A DNA stretch of 64,000 nucleotides, from contig JAQGDQ010000121.1 of assembly GCA_030141605.1 (NCBI GenBank), positions 124,001 through 188,000 on the forward strand, given 5' to 3'. How positions within the stretch are numbered: position 1 is the first letter of the stretch; the number at the start of each line of letters is the position of its first letter. The translations under genes and the position numbers were made by a program. Shown piece by piece: positions 1 to 14,200 of this stretch. Source of the DNA: Tubiluchus corallicola (lineage: Eukaryota; Priapulida; Priapulimorpha; Priapulimorphida; Tubiluchidae). A model generated the notes under the pieces. It was given only the letters and a program-made list of their open reading frames with translations. It made no database searches and was not told the origin of the DNA.

Positions 1-375
1 CATATTTATTAACATCGCTATAAAGTGTATTAACTACTAAACTAAATTTATAAATTTAGTAACGAAGTTTGCTGTCATACCATCTTCGGCAATTGTCTTC
101 AGCTGGTAGGTAAGCGCTAAAAGAATATTCATAAGCACATAGACGTGCAGCGTCAGTCCATAATGTCGAACTACCTAAAACATAAACAGGTTATATTAAT
201 TAAAAAGAAACGCATAAGCATCAATACAGCAATAGGCAGCAGAGGAAAGCTTGTAGGGACTACAAGACAGGATAGAAATGTATGCAAAAAATGTACAACA
301 GCCCAAAAAGCTGCAGGATATAACAACTGCAGGATGTAAAGTAACATTGCAGTTGACTAAGCTGCATCATTGAAT

Positions 376-540
376 CTAGGTAAAAAATCACAGGTAAAAA
401 AGTCACAGGAAAAAAGGCACAGGAAAGAAACAAATATTCCTAACCCTAATCCTAACCCTAGTCAAAATTAATTGTGACTTTTTTCCTAGCCAAAATTGTG
501 ACTTTTTCCTTCGACTTTTTTCCTGTGGCTTTATTACTGG
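376..540. repeat. Palindromic GTCACAGG-family MITE-like element, copy 1
   Basis: The left half is built of repeats of the type AAAAAGTCACAGG and the right half of their reverse complements (TTGTGACTTTTTCC), so the element can fold back on itself. It ends in TTTATTACTGG, close to the TTTATTAGCTGG end of the related copy at 58970-59411. The centre (about 440-461) holds a telomere-like run, AACCCTAATCCTAACCCTAG. No coding potential was seen. Partial relatives lie at 14855-14910 and 29595-29680. Probably a non-autonomous DNA transposon; no target duplication was identified. Confidence 0.65.
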
Positions 541-2034
541 TCATCGTATGATTGTGGGTTAAATAAAAAACAAGTATTGTAGAATAAACATTGACTTACT
601 AGTTCATGAAAGAATAAATTTTAGATGCACAGAATTTATAACATTTAGCAGAGCTGCCATTAAAACAGATGTAATGAATATTTTCACTTCATAAGTATTT
701 TCAAGATTTTCGCTCACTTTGTGATTGATAATATCACTTATATTTTATATTACCATTAATATTTTACCAGTTATAAGAATTAATGTGAGGCCAAAGTAAC
801 TCAATATGAGGAATATGAAGTTTAATTATTCTACGGTAAGAAGAATTACGTAAAGATTCGCTACAGTAAAAAGAAACTCACAATGAACTATTAAAATGGA
901 AAAACTAATGAAATTAATACTTTAAGAAGCACTTTCTAAAGGCTCCTTAGATAAAGCAGCAAGCGTATATGAGCACTAGTAAAGATTAACTCTGGTAAAA
1001 AATTAAGCAAGCATTCTTAGAAAATTAACAATAGAATTAAGTATAAAGCAAAAAACTTAAATGAGTGTTTGCAAACCAAAACCATCTATAAGACGGCATA
1101 GATAAAACTACGTTACCATGTTTCAAAGTAGAATGCACCAAAATTTTGGTGTAATGTCAATTTTTTTGTTTTTTATAAAATATATTGGACTTTTATATTC
1201 TAGCATCAAATTATCAATAAAATGTACAAAAAATACTAAAAATTTAATTTTATAACCCAGAGCCCATTTCTCTGTCTAGAAACTAGTACTGGAATTGCAA
1301 AAAACTTGTATTTTGAAACTCAGATAGTAGCTCGTGGAAGCAGTCATTTCGCTTTGGATCTTTTCTGTTGACAAGCCCAAATCTTCGCCAGGAAGAGTCA
1401 TCTACTGGATTTAAACAAAACTTCAATGTGCTCTTGCAAAGTAACCACACATTCGTACGGATGGTAAGTGTTTTATGGAGATGCGACAAAAAAGAATGGC
1501 TGACTTTAACAGCAATTTTCTCAAGATCACGTTTTTCAGTGCGCAGCATGCACCTCAACTTCTATGTGAATTATCTCAGCTTAGAAATAACGTAGAGCGA
1601 TGAGCTTGATATCAAAATGATCATCATGAAATGGAGATTCAGGGTGTGTGAATAACTAGAGAAAACTTAATTGCTGACTTATGGAGGATTTTGCTATGCA
1701 AGCACACAAATAGTTAAATTGATATAATGTGGTATTGATGGAATAAAACCACAATTAATTTAAATTTTTAAAACAAAACTAACTTAAACTGTCTTTCAAG
1801 TAAGTTTGGTTTCGAAAACTTCAACTGTGGGTTCGTCCATTATTAATAATAATCTTGAAATAAAAATTATAAATAATTTTTTAACCATACATGAAACATT
1901 TCAGAATCAAAATTAGAATAAAATAAAATAATTTTAATTCATTAGTGTTACTTCAACATGAGTGAACTAATCTAGGAAATTCTTAATTGGCCGGTCAGGT
2001 AAGAGTTCAAGAACCTTTCAAGATCGCTGGGGTA
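541..2034. other. Left-edge non-coding sequence, probably PGAP1 intron
   Basis: No recognisable exon was found here on either strand. The next PGAP1 exon should follow the donor at 2256 on the minus strand, so this stretch is probably intron 16. A stretch at about 1760-1830 containing CTGTCTTTCAAGTAAGTTTGG is repeated at about 9200-9255, showing it is dispersed repeat. A region near 1283-1595 is open on both strands but matches no family I know. Confidence 0.5.
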
Positions 2035-2165
2035 CGGTTGCCTAGCTCTAGCGGTCATGGCATCTGCCAGATGAGCAGAAGGTCTCTGGTTCAAATCTAG
2101 CCATCGTGCTTTCAGAAAGTCTGACCCAAGCCTACTGGGGTGCTTTAATTCTGGTATGAAGTTCA
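2035..2165 (+). mobile_element. tRNA-derived SINE-like element
   Basis: The sequence carries an A-box-like TAGCTCTAGCGGTCATGG followed about 35 bases later by a B-box-like GGTTCAAATCTAG. These are the two internal RNA polymerase III promoter elements of a tRNA or tRNA-derived SINE. It does not fold into a clean cloverleaf and is followed by unrelated sequence, so a SINE head is more likely than a tRNA gene. It sits beside the last visible PGAP1 exon. Confidence 0.5.
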
Positions 2166-2256
2166 AAATCAATGCTAAAGCCAGGAAACACAAAACATAG
2201 TTTCCAAACATTATTTCAAAAAGTGAGTTGACAGATTGTATTCTAATTTGGCTTAC

Positions 2257-5200
2257 CTGTCCAAATGCTTCCTGGGGCGAAGACTGAATCGTAATCTCAT
2301 ACTGACACTTTGGATGGAGCCACATTTCTAATTGCACCTTTCTAGGAGAGTCTTCAGGCATTGGTGTTTGAAGTCTTAATGTAATGTTACCTCCATCTTG
2401 TTGTCTGCAAAGCAATTTCACTAATGAGTTTCAGAAAACAAGATCCAGATTTCTGCAAACTGTATTAAGCATTAAGAAAATAAAGAAAAAAAACAGACAC
2501 ATCAAAAGAGACAATAAAATGCTACTTAAGTAAAAAGACAATGCCGAGAAAATGACAACTTACTGTATAAGGGAATATTCAGTCTGACTGCTCCATGGTA
2601 CACGCATCTTCATAACACCAATGTTCTCTGTGCAATGATAAAAAATGAAACATAAAATCCAGAAATTAACAACTCCACAAATCATCAGCTCAACAAATAA
2701 AAGTTTTATGTGTTTTTGATGCCTGCCCTTCAGTTTGGTGACTGATATATTTATCAATATTACATCAGGGTGTCAACAGATTAGTATGCCAACAAATTAT
2801 GATAAATTTCAACATAGTTCTACATTCACATTCATTTCAAATATTTCATTTTTTTATATTTTAAACTTTAGTATATTTGCCTACCAGTTATTAGCCATTT
2901 CCATACAACCTATTTTCTTTTTATTCACTACTCATTTCCCAGAATAGCAAGTCACTATGTTTAGGACAGTTATTTAAAAATTATCGTTTTTTTTCTAAAA
3001 CTGTAACCAATGTCCCAAAAGATTAATGTCTTACGGGCTGTATAGCATGGGAAATTTTTTTTTAGAAAAACATTTTTAAGTGTTTTTATTTATTGTACCA
3101 AGATGTATTGTACAAAGAACTCAAACTCTCCTATTACAGTTTTGAAGCAATCTCTTCACATAAAAAATCTTTGCTGTATACAGTTGAACAAAGTAAATAA
3201 GGTAACTCAAATAAATGCATATCTAAGCAAAGCAAATAATTTGTAAGAAAACTAATGTTAGGTGTTCATTAAACTTAGTATGCAAACACAAATGTTTATA
3301 ATAGCCAAAAATCAATATTTGCAAAGAGAAACCATTCTTATGAAAACACCTCCACATCATAAGGAGATATAACCAACATAAGTGCAATTCTTATTGAACT
3401 ATAACCATGGCAGCCATCTATGTTGATTATGTTGCACAAACAGTCATATTTATAGGGCATTGTACAAGTAGTTAAATTGTAGTTACAGAAAAAAGGTATA
3501 AAAAATCATGCAGGAAAGATACAAAAAATATAGCAAAAAATCAATAATGGCATGACCACGTCAAACTGGTTTTAGTTATTACCAACATCTTGGAAGCATT
3601 ATTAATCATTGTTTAACTTTGTTAGGAAAAATCCAAGAGCAAAAGTGGTAAAAGCAAAACATGAATTACAAACACTACAATTTTAATGATATAAAACTTG
3701 TGTGCCAACATTCGAAAAAAAATCATTCATATTTTCATTATTGATTATTCTCCAAAACAAAGTAAAAGCTGTGAATTTAATAAACCTTTATATGTTTATA
3801 CCATAAATTGACAATCTCTGTCAAAATCATTAAAATTAAACCACCCTTCAAACCAAGTAAAAGAAATAACTATAAATTTCATAGATTGATATCTTATGTT
3901 TGTTTGACTGTGACAAAAAGATTGAATTAACTTTGCGACGGCTCTTAGTTATAACCTACATTACAAAATGATTCAAGAGTTAGTCAAACAGACAATATCA
4001 CTGATTCATGCCCTCGTTTTGGAACAACAACGGCGACAAAATTGATTAAGGTATTTGATTGGAGCTCAAATTTATCAAAAGAGGAAGTTAGGGAAGTTAT
4101 TCTGTATCTAGTGCTAGTCTTGCATGGCAACAGACGTGGGCATTGAATCACAGGAAGTAATAACCTGGCACTTCCTGTCCCTGATGGGAATCTGCGAATG
4201 TATAAACGTCAGTACAATATAGTATAAATGATGCAGGTGATGATGAACAATTCAAACTTTGAATGTAATCATCGGTCACACAAAGTTTACTTTTGGTTAC
4301 TAGAAAGAAAATTGATATTGCCAGTGCAGACTTATGACTCAGATTAAACACCAACATAGTGAACATACAATAGTCAATATTTGTGTTCTTGTAATTTGAT
4401 TGGTGCTTTTGTAATTATTGAAGCATGGGGCCAATGTACGTCACAGATGCCGATCAGGCAGGACTTATGAACATTGCAGCATTAACAGTTAACACTACGG
4501 ACTATGTGCAACCAAATTTTACATTAGATGCTAGCTTGGAGAAAAACAGCACAATGTCAGTGGGTGCAGTAATAGTAGCATCTTTGTTCACCATAATCAA
4601 TTTTAGCGTGATTGTAGTCGGAAATTCACTTATCATCGCAGCCGTGGTGCAGCACCATTATTTGCGAACGCCGTGTAGATTACTAATAGCTAACCTAGCA
4701 CTAGCTGACTGCCTTGTGGGTGCTGGACTCATTCCATATATCTTTGTAGTTTTACAAAATCTAGGATTTACTATGTATTCATCCACAGGTATGAAAATTT
4801 CTTGTCTATTTGCTGAGGGACTGTTACAATTGGCTTGTGGTGCATCTTACTGTAGCATGTTTCTTATTGCACTGGATAGATATTGTTCAGTAGCATTTCC
4901 TATGCAGCACATTCGCGTGGTTACTGCGCCTCGTACACTACACCTTATGGTGGCTGGATGGGCATATTCTGGGATTTGGGTAGCGGCTATGATCGCTCCT
5001 AACTGGAACAGTGAAATCGAGTTGTGTACTTACAACGTAGTGTTCCCTCTATGGTTGAGAATATTAAACATGGTACATGCCGCAGGTTTGTTTATCTTAA
5101 CAACCACACTGTATGCTAGACTGTTCATTCTTTACAAAAGCAGAACGAAAGAAATATTGCAAACAGACGACAGACAAAGTACCTTTTATGTGGAACCACC

Positions 5201-8200
5201 AAAAGAGACAACAGCTGTCATGTCAGCCATCGCAAGTGCTGCTGAGCGATTTGAAAGAGAAAAGAAAAGAAGCAGGCAGATAGCCGTTTCTGTAGCCATT
5301 ATAACAGGTTTATTCTTTTTGCTGTGGATGCCATTTTTTGTAGTAACGACTCTGGGACAGACAACAATGGATTACGAAAAAGCAACTGTTGTCACATTTT
5401 ACATTGCTTCACTGAACAGTGGAACAAATCCATTTGTTTATGCTTGGAAAGTACAAGACTTCAGGGATACCATCAAGAAAATGATAACCTGTCAGAGCAA
5501 ATCATAAACTGCAATTTCGTGCCAGAGCAATGGCAAAGAGAATGTCAGTGTAAACTACAGTTAATTTTACTGACATCAACAATAGACTTAGACATATGTT
5601 GTTCTACATTGCCAAACGTATGAATTGTCCATATCAGTTGAGTGAATTGAGTAAGGTTAAGATGGACAAAATGACTGGATTTGAATGTGTGAAGAAACAA
5701 CAAAAACATCCTTAAAGATATGGCAAAAAAGTAAGCAAAAATTGCCATATAGTGCATGATAAAGTGGAAACAATGATTACGTATACACTAAACATTTTAG
5801 TCAGCACAACAAGAAGGTGGTGCTGAAAGTAAGCAAAAGTGGCTACACTAATGAAGGAGCCAGCCACAAAATGCTTTACAACCATTTTTTAGATACAAAA
5901 AGCCCTTTTAAAAGTCTGATGACTTAGCGTTTCAGCTAATAAAAGACGTGCCTCTACAGCTTTGTGTTTATTACCTTATAATGTCATAACCTATGAAACT
6001 TAATTTTAGAAGCATTATTCAAAAAGTACACTTTGGTGGTTGCTATGCTTATATCAACACAAAAATGTAATTGTGCACATATATATATGTACAGTACATT
6101 TATATATTCCGTAATAAATTTATTACTTAAAAATAGCAAGCAAAAAAGTATATAATGCTAATAAAAGCTTGTTGAATTGAAAATTACTTTATCTGGATCT
6201 CATTGCAAGCTTTTATAAGCACTAGGGTTACCATCTTGCCACAGAAAGCTATTGCTCAACTGTGCAGGGTAAAAGATAGGACAAAAAAATACATTACGCT
6301 GACTGACAAAAAATATAATAGTATACATACAGTATAAATATATACGGTATAAAACAGTAACTTTGTGAGAAGAATGACGATTGAACGATGAATGAAGAAC
6401 AAATAAAGACATTAATTTTTGTTACCTTTACCAGTCAATTTTTCACATGACCGAGCTTTTACTTTAATAGTCACAGCTTGTGTTACAGCCTCTAGTTGAG
6501 CCACTGAAATGTTGTAGTAAAGTTGACCTTGCGTAAGATTTAACACCGAGTAGCTGTTTAAAAATGTCCAGAAATTTGGCGCTTTTATCACACCCAATCT
6601 TTCACCGCCGCTGATATGTTCAGCCCATACATCCACCTACAAAACACCATTAATTTTAATGTAAAAACAAGATACTGATACTTACGTTAGCAACTAATAA
6701 GAGGTTACTGAATACCTATTAAAAAAGCAATCACTGTACTACGAGGGCAAGGTTGCTAGCTTGCTAATGCAAAGAACAATGCATTGTGCCAGAATGATGT
6801 ACATTATATTAGTTGTCAAGTTATCCAGCAAATTATCAAATGTAAAGATGGTTTTTGCAAAATACCTACCTGTGTGTCTGACTTATCCACCAGGATAATA
6901 AAGGTGTTATAATAAGGCGCAAGATCTGTAACATTGAGATAAGCCACTTTTCTCCACTTTCCTTTCTCTACTGGTAGTAGCTGAGACTTCTGGGAAAGAT
7001 TCGTTGCAAACCGACTAAACACAATATTTACAGTGAAGATTTTATAATGCTGAGATTTACCATCAAAAATGTCGCACGATTTCATACAAAGTAGTTCAGG
7101 GCAATGTCCACATACATATCTTTACTAACCATGCGCCGCAAGTAGATTTTCCACAAACCCAACATAATGACTATAATTTTTCTACTAATTTATTATCTTT
7201 TTAAAAACAGTTTTTCAAATAAGAGATGCAAGAAACTTGAAATTATACATTTTTGGTATTTGTGAAACATATTTGTAGACTTTTTTCTTTCTGTGGTTAC
7301 TTGCTTTAAGTAGCATCCTGAAGGAGTTTTTACTAAACAAATGACACTTTACAAAAATTTTTTGCTAAAAATTAAACTATAAAGCTTAGAATTTTTACCA
7401 TTTTAGTGGAGTAGGTTTCTCTTCTAGCTTGTCCTTCGTGGCTTCTGTGTCATTTTTTATCATGCAGGCATACAGCCAGTTATCGGCATGCATCTAAAAA
7501 TTAGTTAATCACTAACTTACTTTCAGAAACTACAAATATCAAATGTCATGCCATTTGAACCAAATTAGTGTTCTTTGAAGGGCACTACAGGACTGCAATT
7601 TGTACAGATCAAAATTTTGGGCCCTTTTTGCTGATTAAAAGTTACTGATGTTAGTTAGATTAAACAGATTTTTTACCTTGCTGACTCAACTTTTTTCTTC
7701 TATCAGTTATGTCCCACTAAAATGACATTTCCATTAGTAAGAAGCAGAAATTCACTGGTTTTTGATTCCTGACTACTCACCTTTCCCCTTTAAGCTTAAA
7801 TCAAATCTAATAACCTATAAAGTGAGTTTATCAGTCTATCGAAGCACATCATATTTGCTTATTCACTTTGAATGAATAAAACTGTGTATATTCCACTGTG
7901 TTATTTTTGTTCTTATATTAAGATACTTTCCCACTCCTAGCATGTATTTATTTGGTTACAAAACTAAACTTGTTTTTAATATGTACAATCTGTCTATGTA
8001 CTTATGTACTTATCCATCTATAAGCACAATGCTTAAAAATCTATTAAGATTCTCTAGTAAGTTTGTTCCTTTGGTATAATATAGGTAATGGCTATTTACT
8101 AGATTTGCTAAATATAGATAACTCATTATAATCTCGTTAGTTAGTGGAACAACAAACACACGAAGCATGCTGAAGTTCCATCAATTTGTATAACTGTTCT

Positions 8201-11200
8201 TGGAAATATGATTGTTTACTTTTTTGGATATATCAAATCTTGCAAATTCATCCTTCAGTGACATTGATTGAAACCAACACTGCTTATGGATATTATGAAT
8301 ATATCATACATGCCTGACTAGTTGACACTATTAATGTATTGATCCCATCAGACGACTTCATAGGCACTTCAATATACCTGGCTTGATTCACCTGTAAATC
8401 AATTTAAAAACAGTGATACTGTTCACAATAAAACCCTGGCTTGATTCATCAGTAAATAAATTTAAAAACTGTTATATTGTTACAAAATAAAACATTATTT
8501 TCCCACGGGTACACGTTTTTTGTTGTATGTTGAACATCTCTGACCAGCAACAAATTAAGGAATTCTGTTTTTTATCAGAGTTGCTTTTTACTGATTCATG
8601 TAGGGAAACATATCAATTATCATGAATTTAGGTAACTGAAGCTACAGAAAAGTTATAGGCGATTTTACTTTTTTTCTAGAAAACATCCACTGAAAATCAG
8701 TTTCTTTTTGCCAAGCATTAGAAGAATTAAGTTCGATCACTTCTTGAATTCCTTGGAAATGTTTTGGGCCAAAGTTCTCCTCAAAATGATGTCGCAATAT
8801 CTTCATTTTTTCAAAAGTATTCTTCCTAATCTACAAAGGTAAAGACAATAAAAATACAAGTGTAATGTAATTTAATATAATACAATTTGACAAATGAAGT
8901 TACTATACAGCTAAAACGCTATTCAAATTACATGTAAAATATTATTTTTAAGTACATTATATTACTTCACAAAATTATTAATGATGGAACAAATGCATAA
9001 TTAATTGAAATTTTTGAAGTCAGAATTCCTTGAAAATAGCCTTGAACCAGCGACCTTTTACTTACTTTACTTACTTAGACGTCACAACTGCTAGATACCA
9101 TGTCCCGAACAATCGTTCTGCACTTCCCACACTAATTTACTAATATAACTGATTAGATCAATTTTAGTTTTGTTTAATTTTGAGACTGAATTCTTAACTT
9201 TTTAACATTTCCTGTCTTTCATGTAAGTTTGGTTTTAAAGATTTCAATTAACTGTGGATATGTTCTCTCAATTACAATATAGGCATGTTATATGTTTTGC
9301 ATAAACTGTTTTATTTGACATTGTTAAGATATAATTTAAAAGAGTATTTATATTAATACAAACTTACACCTAGCTTGACATCCGGCACTAAATCAAATAA
9401 GGCACGCTCAGTGGCCAGTACTAATTCATTACACCAGACAATACACAGATGATCAGTGGATGCCCAAACTTTTGCTACAGCAGGAGACTACAGCAAAAAT
9501 AAGCAAACAATGAACAAAAAATTGCATGTTTAAGAACTGACAGTCAATTATATTAAATGGCTATATATTAGAAAAACAAATTAAATAGAAAAATGACAAT
9601 TTACCAGTTTGGTTAAACAGTAAAAAAGTTAAATAAACCAAGAAAGCTTTTAGCAGGTTTATAATTAATAAAACATTTTTCAACAAACAAAATACCATAT
9701 GCTGGTTACATGCATAAAATGTGAGATAGGTACAGCATTTAGATAATTAACACCAACCTGTGTGCTGATGGCATTTTTATCAGCTACGATCTTACTCAAC
9801 ATCGTAAGTTGGTCAGGCATCATCCTGTCTCTGTAACCACCAGCAACAGAAACCATGGCGACGTGTTTGACGGTATCGTTGATGTGGTCCCGCCAGAATT
9901 TGTTGACTTTTGCGAAATAGTAATTCATATAAAAATCGAGCATCAGTACTGAAATATAACAGAAGGTCATCGTGGCTTATCTTGGTTTTTTCTTTAACTT
10001 TTAAGTAAAAAACTTGTAAAATATGTTGAAGTAATTCACATCAATGTTGACAAAGAAGACAATGAAAGGGACAACTATAAAAAGAATAATCAAAAGCATC
10101 GTGCTTTTGAAAAGGAAATAACCTGGTGCTTGATGAGGTGCAGCTTGTGTTATGATCAGTTCAACCTGACGTGAGTCAAAGCTTGGCTGAGTGAAGAGTG
10201 CTCTAGCTATGAAACCACCCTGAAAAGCACAAATAATATAAATTACAAAATGCATTTTCTAAAACTACACAGTCTTTGGTTTATGTTCATTTAATAAGTG
10301 TAAAACTACTGTAGGCCTACAGGAAAGTTGTATCGACGTTTGAAGTGTTTGTCTCGCCACCAAAAGTTTTTCAAATTTATTAGATTTATATTTAATATCT
10401 AAGCTTATCTACTAGACTTATCATTCAGAAACTGAAAAGTATAAATATAAAAAAGCCTTACCATAGAATGGCCAACTAATATCACAGACGATGGAGGATG
10501 ATACGTCTTCCATTCATATAATTGTAGAATTTTCTCTACGCAGTGCTGTATAAATGCTGTTTGGTCTTTCAGAATTCCACCATATAAGCCAGACAATTCC
10601 TATTTAATACGAATTACAAGTTATTTAAAAAATGAAGCAACAAAGGTGTTTACTTAAAGAACTTGCATATCCTAGTGTGTCCTGATTAATAGATGCAATC
10701 ACCGTGATTTATCAAAGCAATTTAGTACAACTTACTATACAGCCCACTTAAATAAACATTTGACAAATGCAAGCTAAATCGACAAAATAACATAATCAGA
10801 TATCCCTACCTCATTTAAGTCGGTAGCAAAATAGTTAAATCGCCATTTTATCCCTGCATGCTTGGCCTTAGTAAGTGCGACAGAACCAAGTGATCTGACT
10901 ATGAAACAAATATTAGATAGTATGATAAGTTACCAGCAGAGACATATTTTTATCTGCACAAACACACATAATAAGTAACACAACTTTTACAAATAATACT
11001 AATTAAAAAACAAAGGTGCAACATAGCATGCATATATATTAAAAATAAAAATTTAGTTTTAACATTTAAACTTACTTGTAAAGTAATACTAAGTTTAATT
11101 TCACATTCGCACCCTGTTACATGCATTTCGCCATTCGCTAGTTAGACGAACAACAGCACCTGCATCTCGGAGAAAGAACGAGTGCTGTACTCGGTTCATT

Positions 11201-14200
11201 TCTCAGTTCATTTATAATGTATGGCACATGCTTATGGTGAAATTGCATAATGACATAAAGGTAAGCTTGGAATTTAAATGTGTAAACATAAATTTGACCA
11301 GCTTTTATATATGACAATATGTATGGCAACGTTGTACAGTAGCACTGTACTTTAATTTTCGCTTTTGCACACATGCGCAACATGCTCATAAAGTGTTTGC
11401 ACTGTTGATAATTCATGTTCCATTCTGATATCTTCACATAAAATTATCATACATCATTCAGTTATCAGAAGCACTTTGGCATTATTATAGCAGTTAAAAC
11501 GTATATTTTTTACTGTACTTCAAAATATAGGCGGATATGAAAAATCATCCTGTTTTCCTTTACACTCCAGTCTCACCTACAGAAAAACCTAACTGCAAAC
11601 TGAAAAATTGGCCAGGTCTCCATCAGTTTGCAATGAGATCTTCTAGATCTTAGTGACAACACAATTGAAACAGGTAAGAATTCATTATAGTCTTAAAGAT
11701 TTTCATGGCTGCAGAAAAATTTATAGCATGTTCAATGTCATTGCCGAGAGATTGCAGAAGGAATACATCACTGCAGAAACACAATATGGGTGTGATTGGG
11801 ACTAAAGTCTTATTTCATACTTGTTTGTTTGTGTGTGCATTACACTTTTAATACGATGTCACTATACTTATAGCAACTGTAGTTTAGCAGGGAGAAAGCC
11901 AGTGACAGCATTAAAGAAGTAATTCTTTTTTATTTTGCTATTCGGAGACCTGGTCACGATCAACAAGAAGGAGGCTTTAAGCTTCTGTAAACTAAACATA
12001 AATTAAGAATGATACACTATTGCCATATTCTGAATACATTACTACAACAGCTTAAAAACAGTTTTGAAGCAAAAGATTGTTGTAACACCTACCTTGTTTG
12101 TAGCTACCAGCATTTCCGGGGATAAATAACACAGGTATTCCCTTTGGTTTCAAATCTCTGCAAAAAAGAAATCTCATTTTTCTGCACCATATAAGAACTC
12201 CAGTCTCAAATAAAAAATGCTAGTTAAATTTCAGTATTTTCAGGAGGAAGGCAGCTGTAAATTATATAAGCTGTACGCAGTAACAATTTTGATAACAAGA
12301 CATCATCAAAAGCATCAAACTTGACAACTTACTTTTTCTGTTTTGCAATGTATGATCTGAAAATAGAAAATTAGAGATAGTTTAACTATTACAATAACAT
12401 AGAGTAAGTAATTTAACAATAAATTTTAATAAATTTTTGAATAAAGATTTTCTACAATAAATGATTTGAACCGTGAATAGTACAAAGTATGGAACAGTGA
12501 TATAACCGAGTATCCACTGGTCAAGTTCGAGCCTCAAATACGAGTCTGCATACCCAAGTCGCCAATGCCCATGAATACAAGACCTTTAATTATATACATG
12601 TAACTCCAAAGTAAAGAATAGCTGAAACAATATCTCGTAGTGAGGCACAGCTCTAAACAGACATAATTCTAGTTAATTACTGATCTTGTTATACAGCAGC
12701 TGTAATACATCTTTTTAAATTTTTACATTTGACTTATATTATATTTATTGCATAATGGCACCTTACCCTTCTCCATACAGGTAAAGATTGTATCTTGGAA
12801 ACTTCTCCTTGATTTGATCACCTAAATCAATTTTCTGTAAAGAAATAAAACTAGCAATGTATTTTACAAGAATTCTATTTTGAGTTACCAAAAACAGCTA
12901 CTTAATGTGTAAACTGCTATAATTTCTTTCACTTTAAATGTTCTGTAAATCTCTTTAAAGGTTGTTCTTGCTTCAGAACTGTTCTAAGAAAAGGCTGTTC
13001 AAGCAAACTGACGAAAAGCTTTGTAATGTTCAAAAATAAGAAATATTAGTTTTGGCGTGATGCCACTGTTACTTATAGCACGTTTAACAATACGTGTGCA
13101 AATCCGGTAAAACACAAATAAAATGCTACTGTATCACAATTTTATTGCGAAAATTATGCAAATTACACCAGACTACACATCAAAAAAGGCACAAAATAAT
13201 CATGGAATACATCAAGTAAGAAGGCAATCAATTTACTTATTAAACGACAGCTGTTAGGAAACAAACTATGAGACCAGACACCTATATAAGATAAGACAGA
13301 ATTTATTCTGCCTTAATTGCGGTAATCGTACAGCAATTAATTTCATTTGGCTATTAATGGTCGATGATCGATGTGCAAATTAAAAAATTGTTGCTGTTCA
13401 CATAATTTGTATTTTACATGATTTCCATTTTGCACAAGAAAATTAAACATTCTTATATAACTTATATAAAGATTTGACATGTGAGCACTAGTTGGTGTAC
13501 AATATGATGTAAGCCGCTAGCCACAACTTATTATGCACAGTAAAGTACTAATTAAGCTTTCTCGGCACATGTCATGAAAATCTTATTTAGCCTAATTTAG
13601 GAATTAACGAGGGAATTACTTTAGGAATCAACGAGCAATTTCTAAGCATTTTTACAACGGTAATAATTATTTAGTAATACTATTGTAACTCACAAAAGCA
13701 TTTCAGATAAAACCACACTCGCTTCGTTGAGCTTACACTTTCTTAAGTGCATTTTTATAAGGACTTGCACAGCTCAAGATTTTTGTGCAAATGAATGAAA
13801 TAATTGTAATTTCAGTGGTTATCAACTACAGACTGGTACAGAGCCAGAAAACCAGTACAGTAGGTTTCAGTTTTCTTTAGCTTTCAAACCCCACGTGAAG
13901 TTAGACAGTATACCCGGTCAGCTCAGGCTCAAAATCGTATGTCGTCAAAAAAAGAGGGGAAGAAACTGTCATGCTGCTTGGGTGTCCAATTCTTTTTCGG
14001 TCTGTCACACCTAAGAATCCACTCTTCTGTTACAATTTTATCCTTTGGAAAACATAAAAATGATCTCTCTTTGTTAGAAGGATTATTTACGCAGTACAAG
14101 GCAAAAAGCAGAAATGATCAGAAAAACAGAAAATTTAATCATCCTGAATAATAAAACAGATCAGCACGAGATACCAGCATGGGCACGCAAAATAAAACTT

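Noticed and set aside
1283-1595. Overlapping frames on both strands, with a donor-like GGTAAGTG near 1463
   Set aside because: Neither translation matches a family I know nor continues PGAP1. It may be an old transposon piece but cannot be supported.
2050-2120. Possible tRNA gene
   Set aside because: A and B boxes are present but the acceptor and anticodon stems do not pair cleanly, so a SINE is more likely.
1972-2256. Continuation of the open frame beyond PGAP1 exon 16
   Set aside because: The frame runs through the donor at 2256 into a SINE-like repeat, and homology to PGAP1 stops at the donor.
13939-14151. 70-codon plus-strand ORF
   Set aside because: It lies inside a transposon copy, and the equivalent stretches of the other two copies do not keep the frame.
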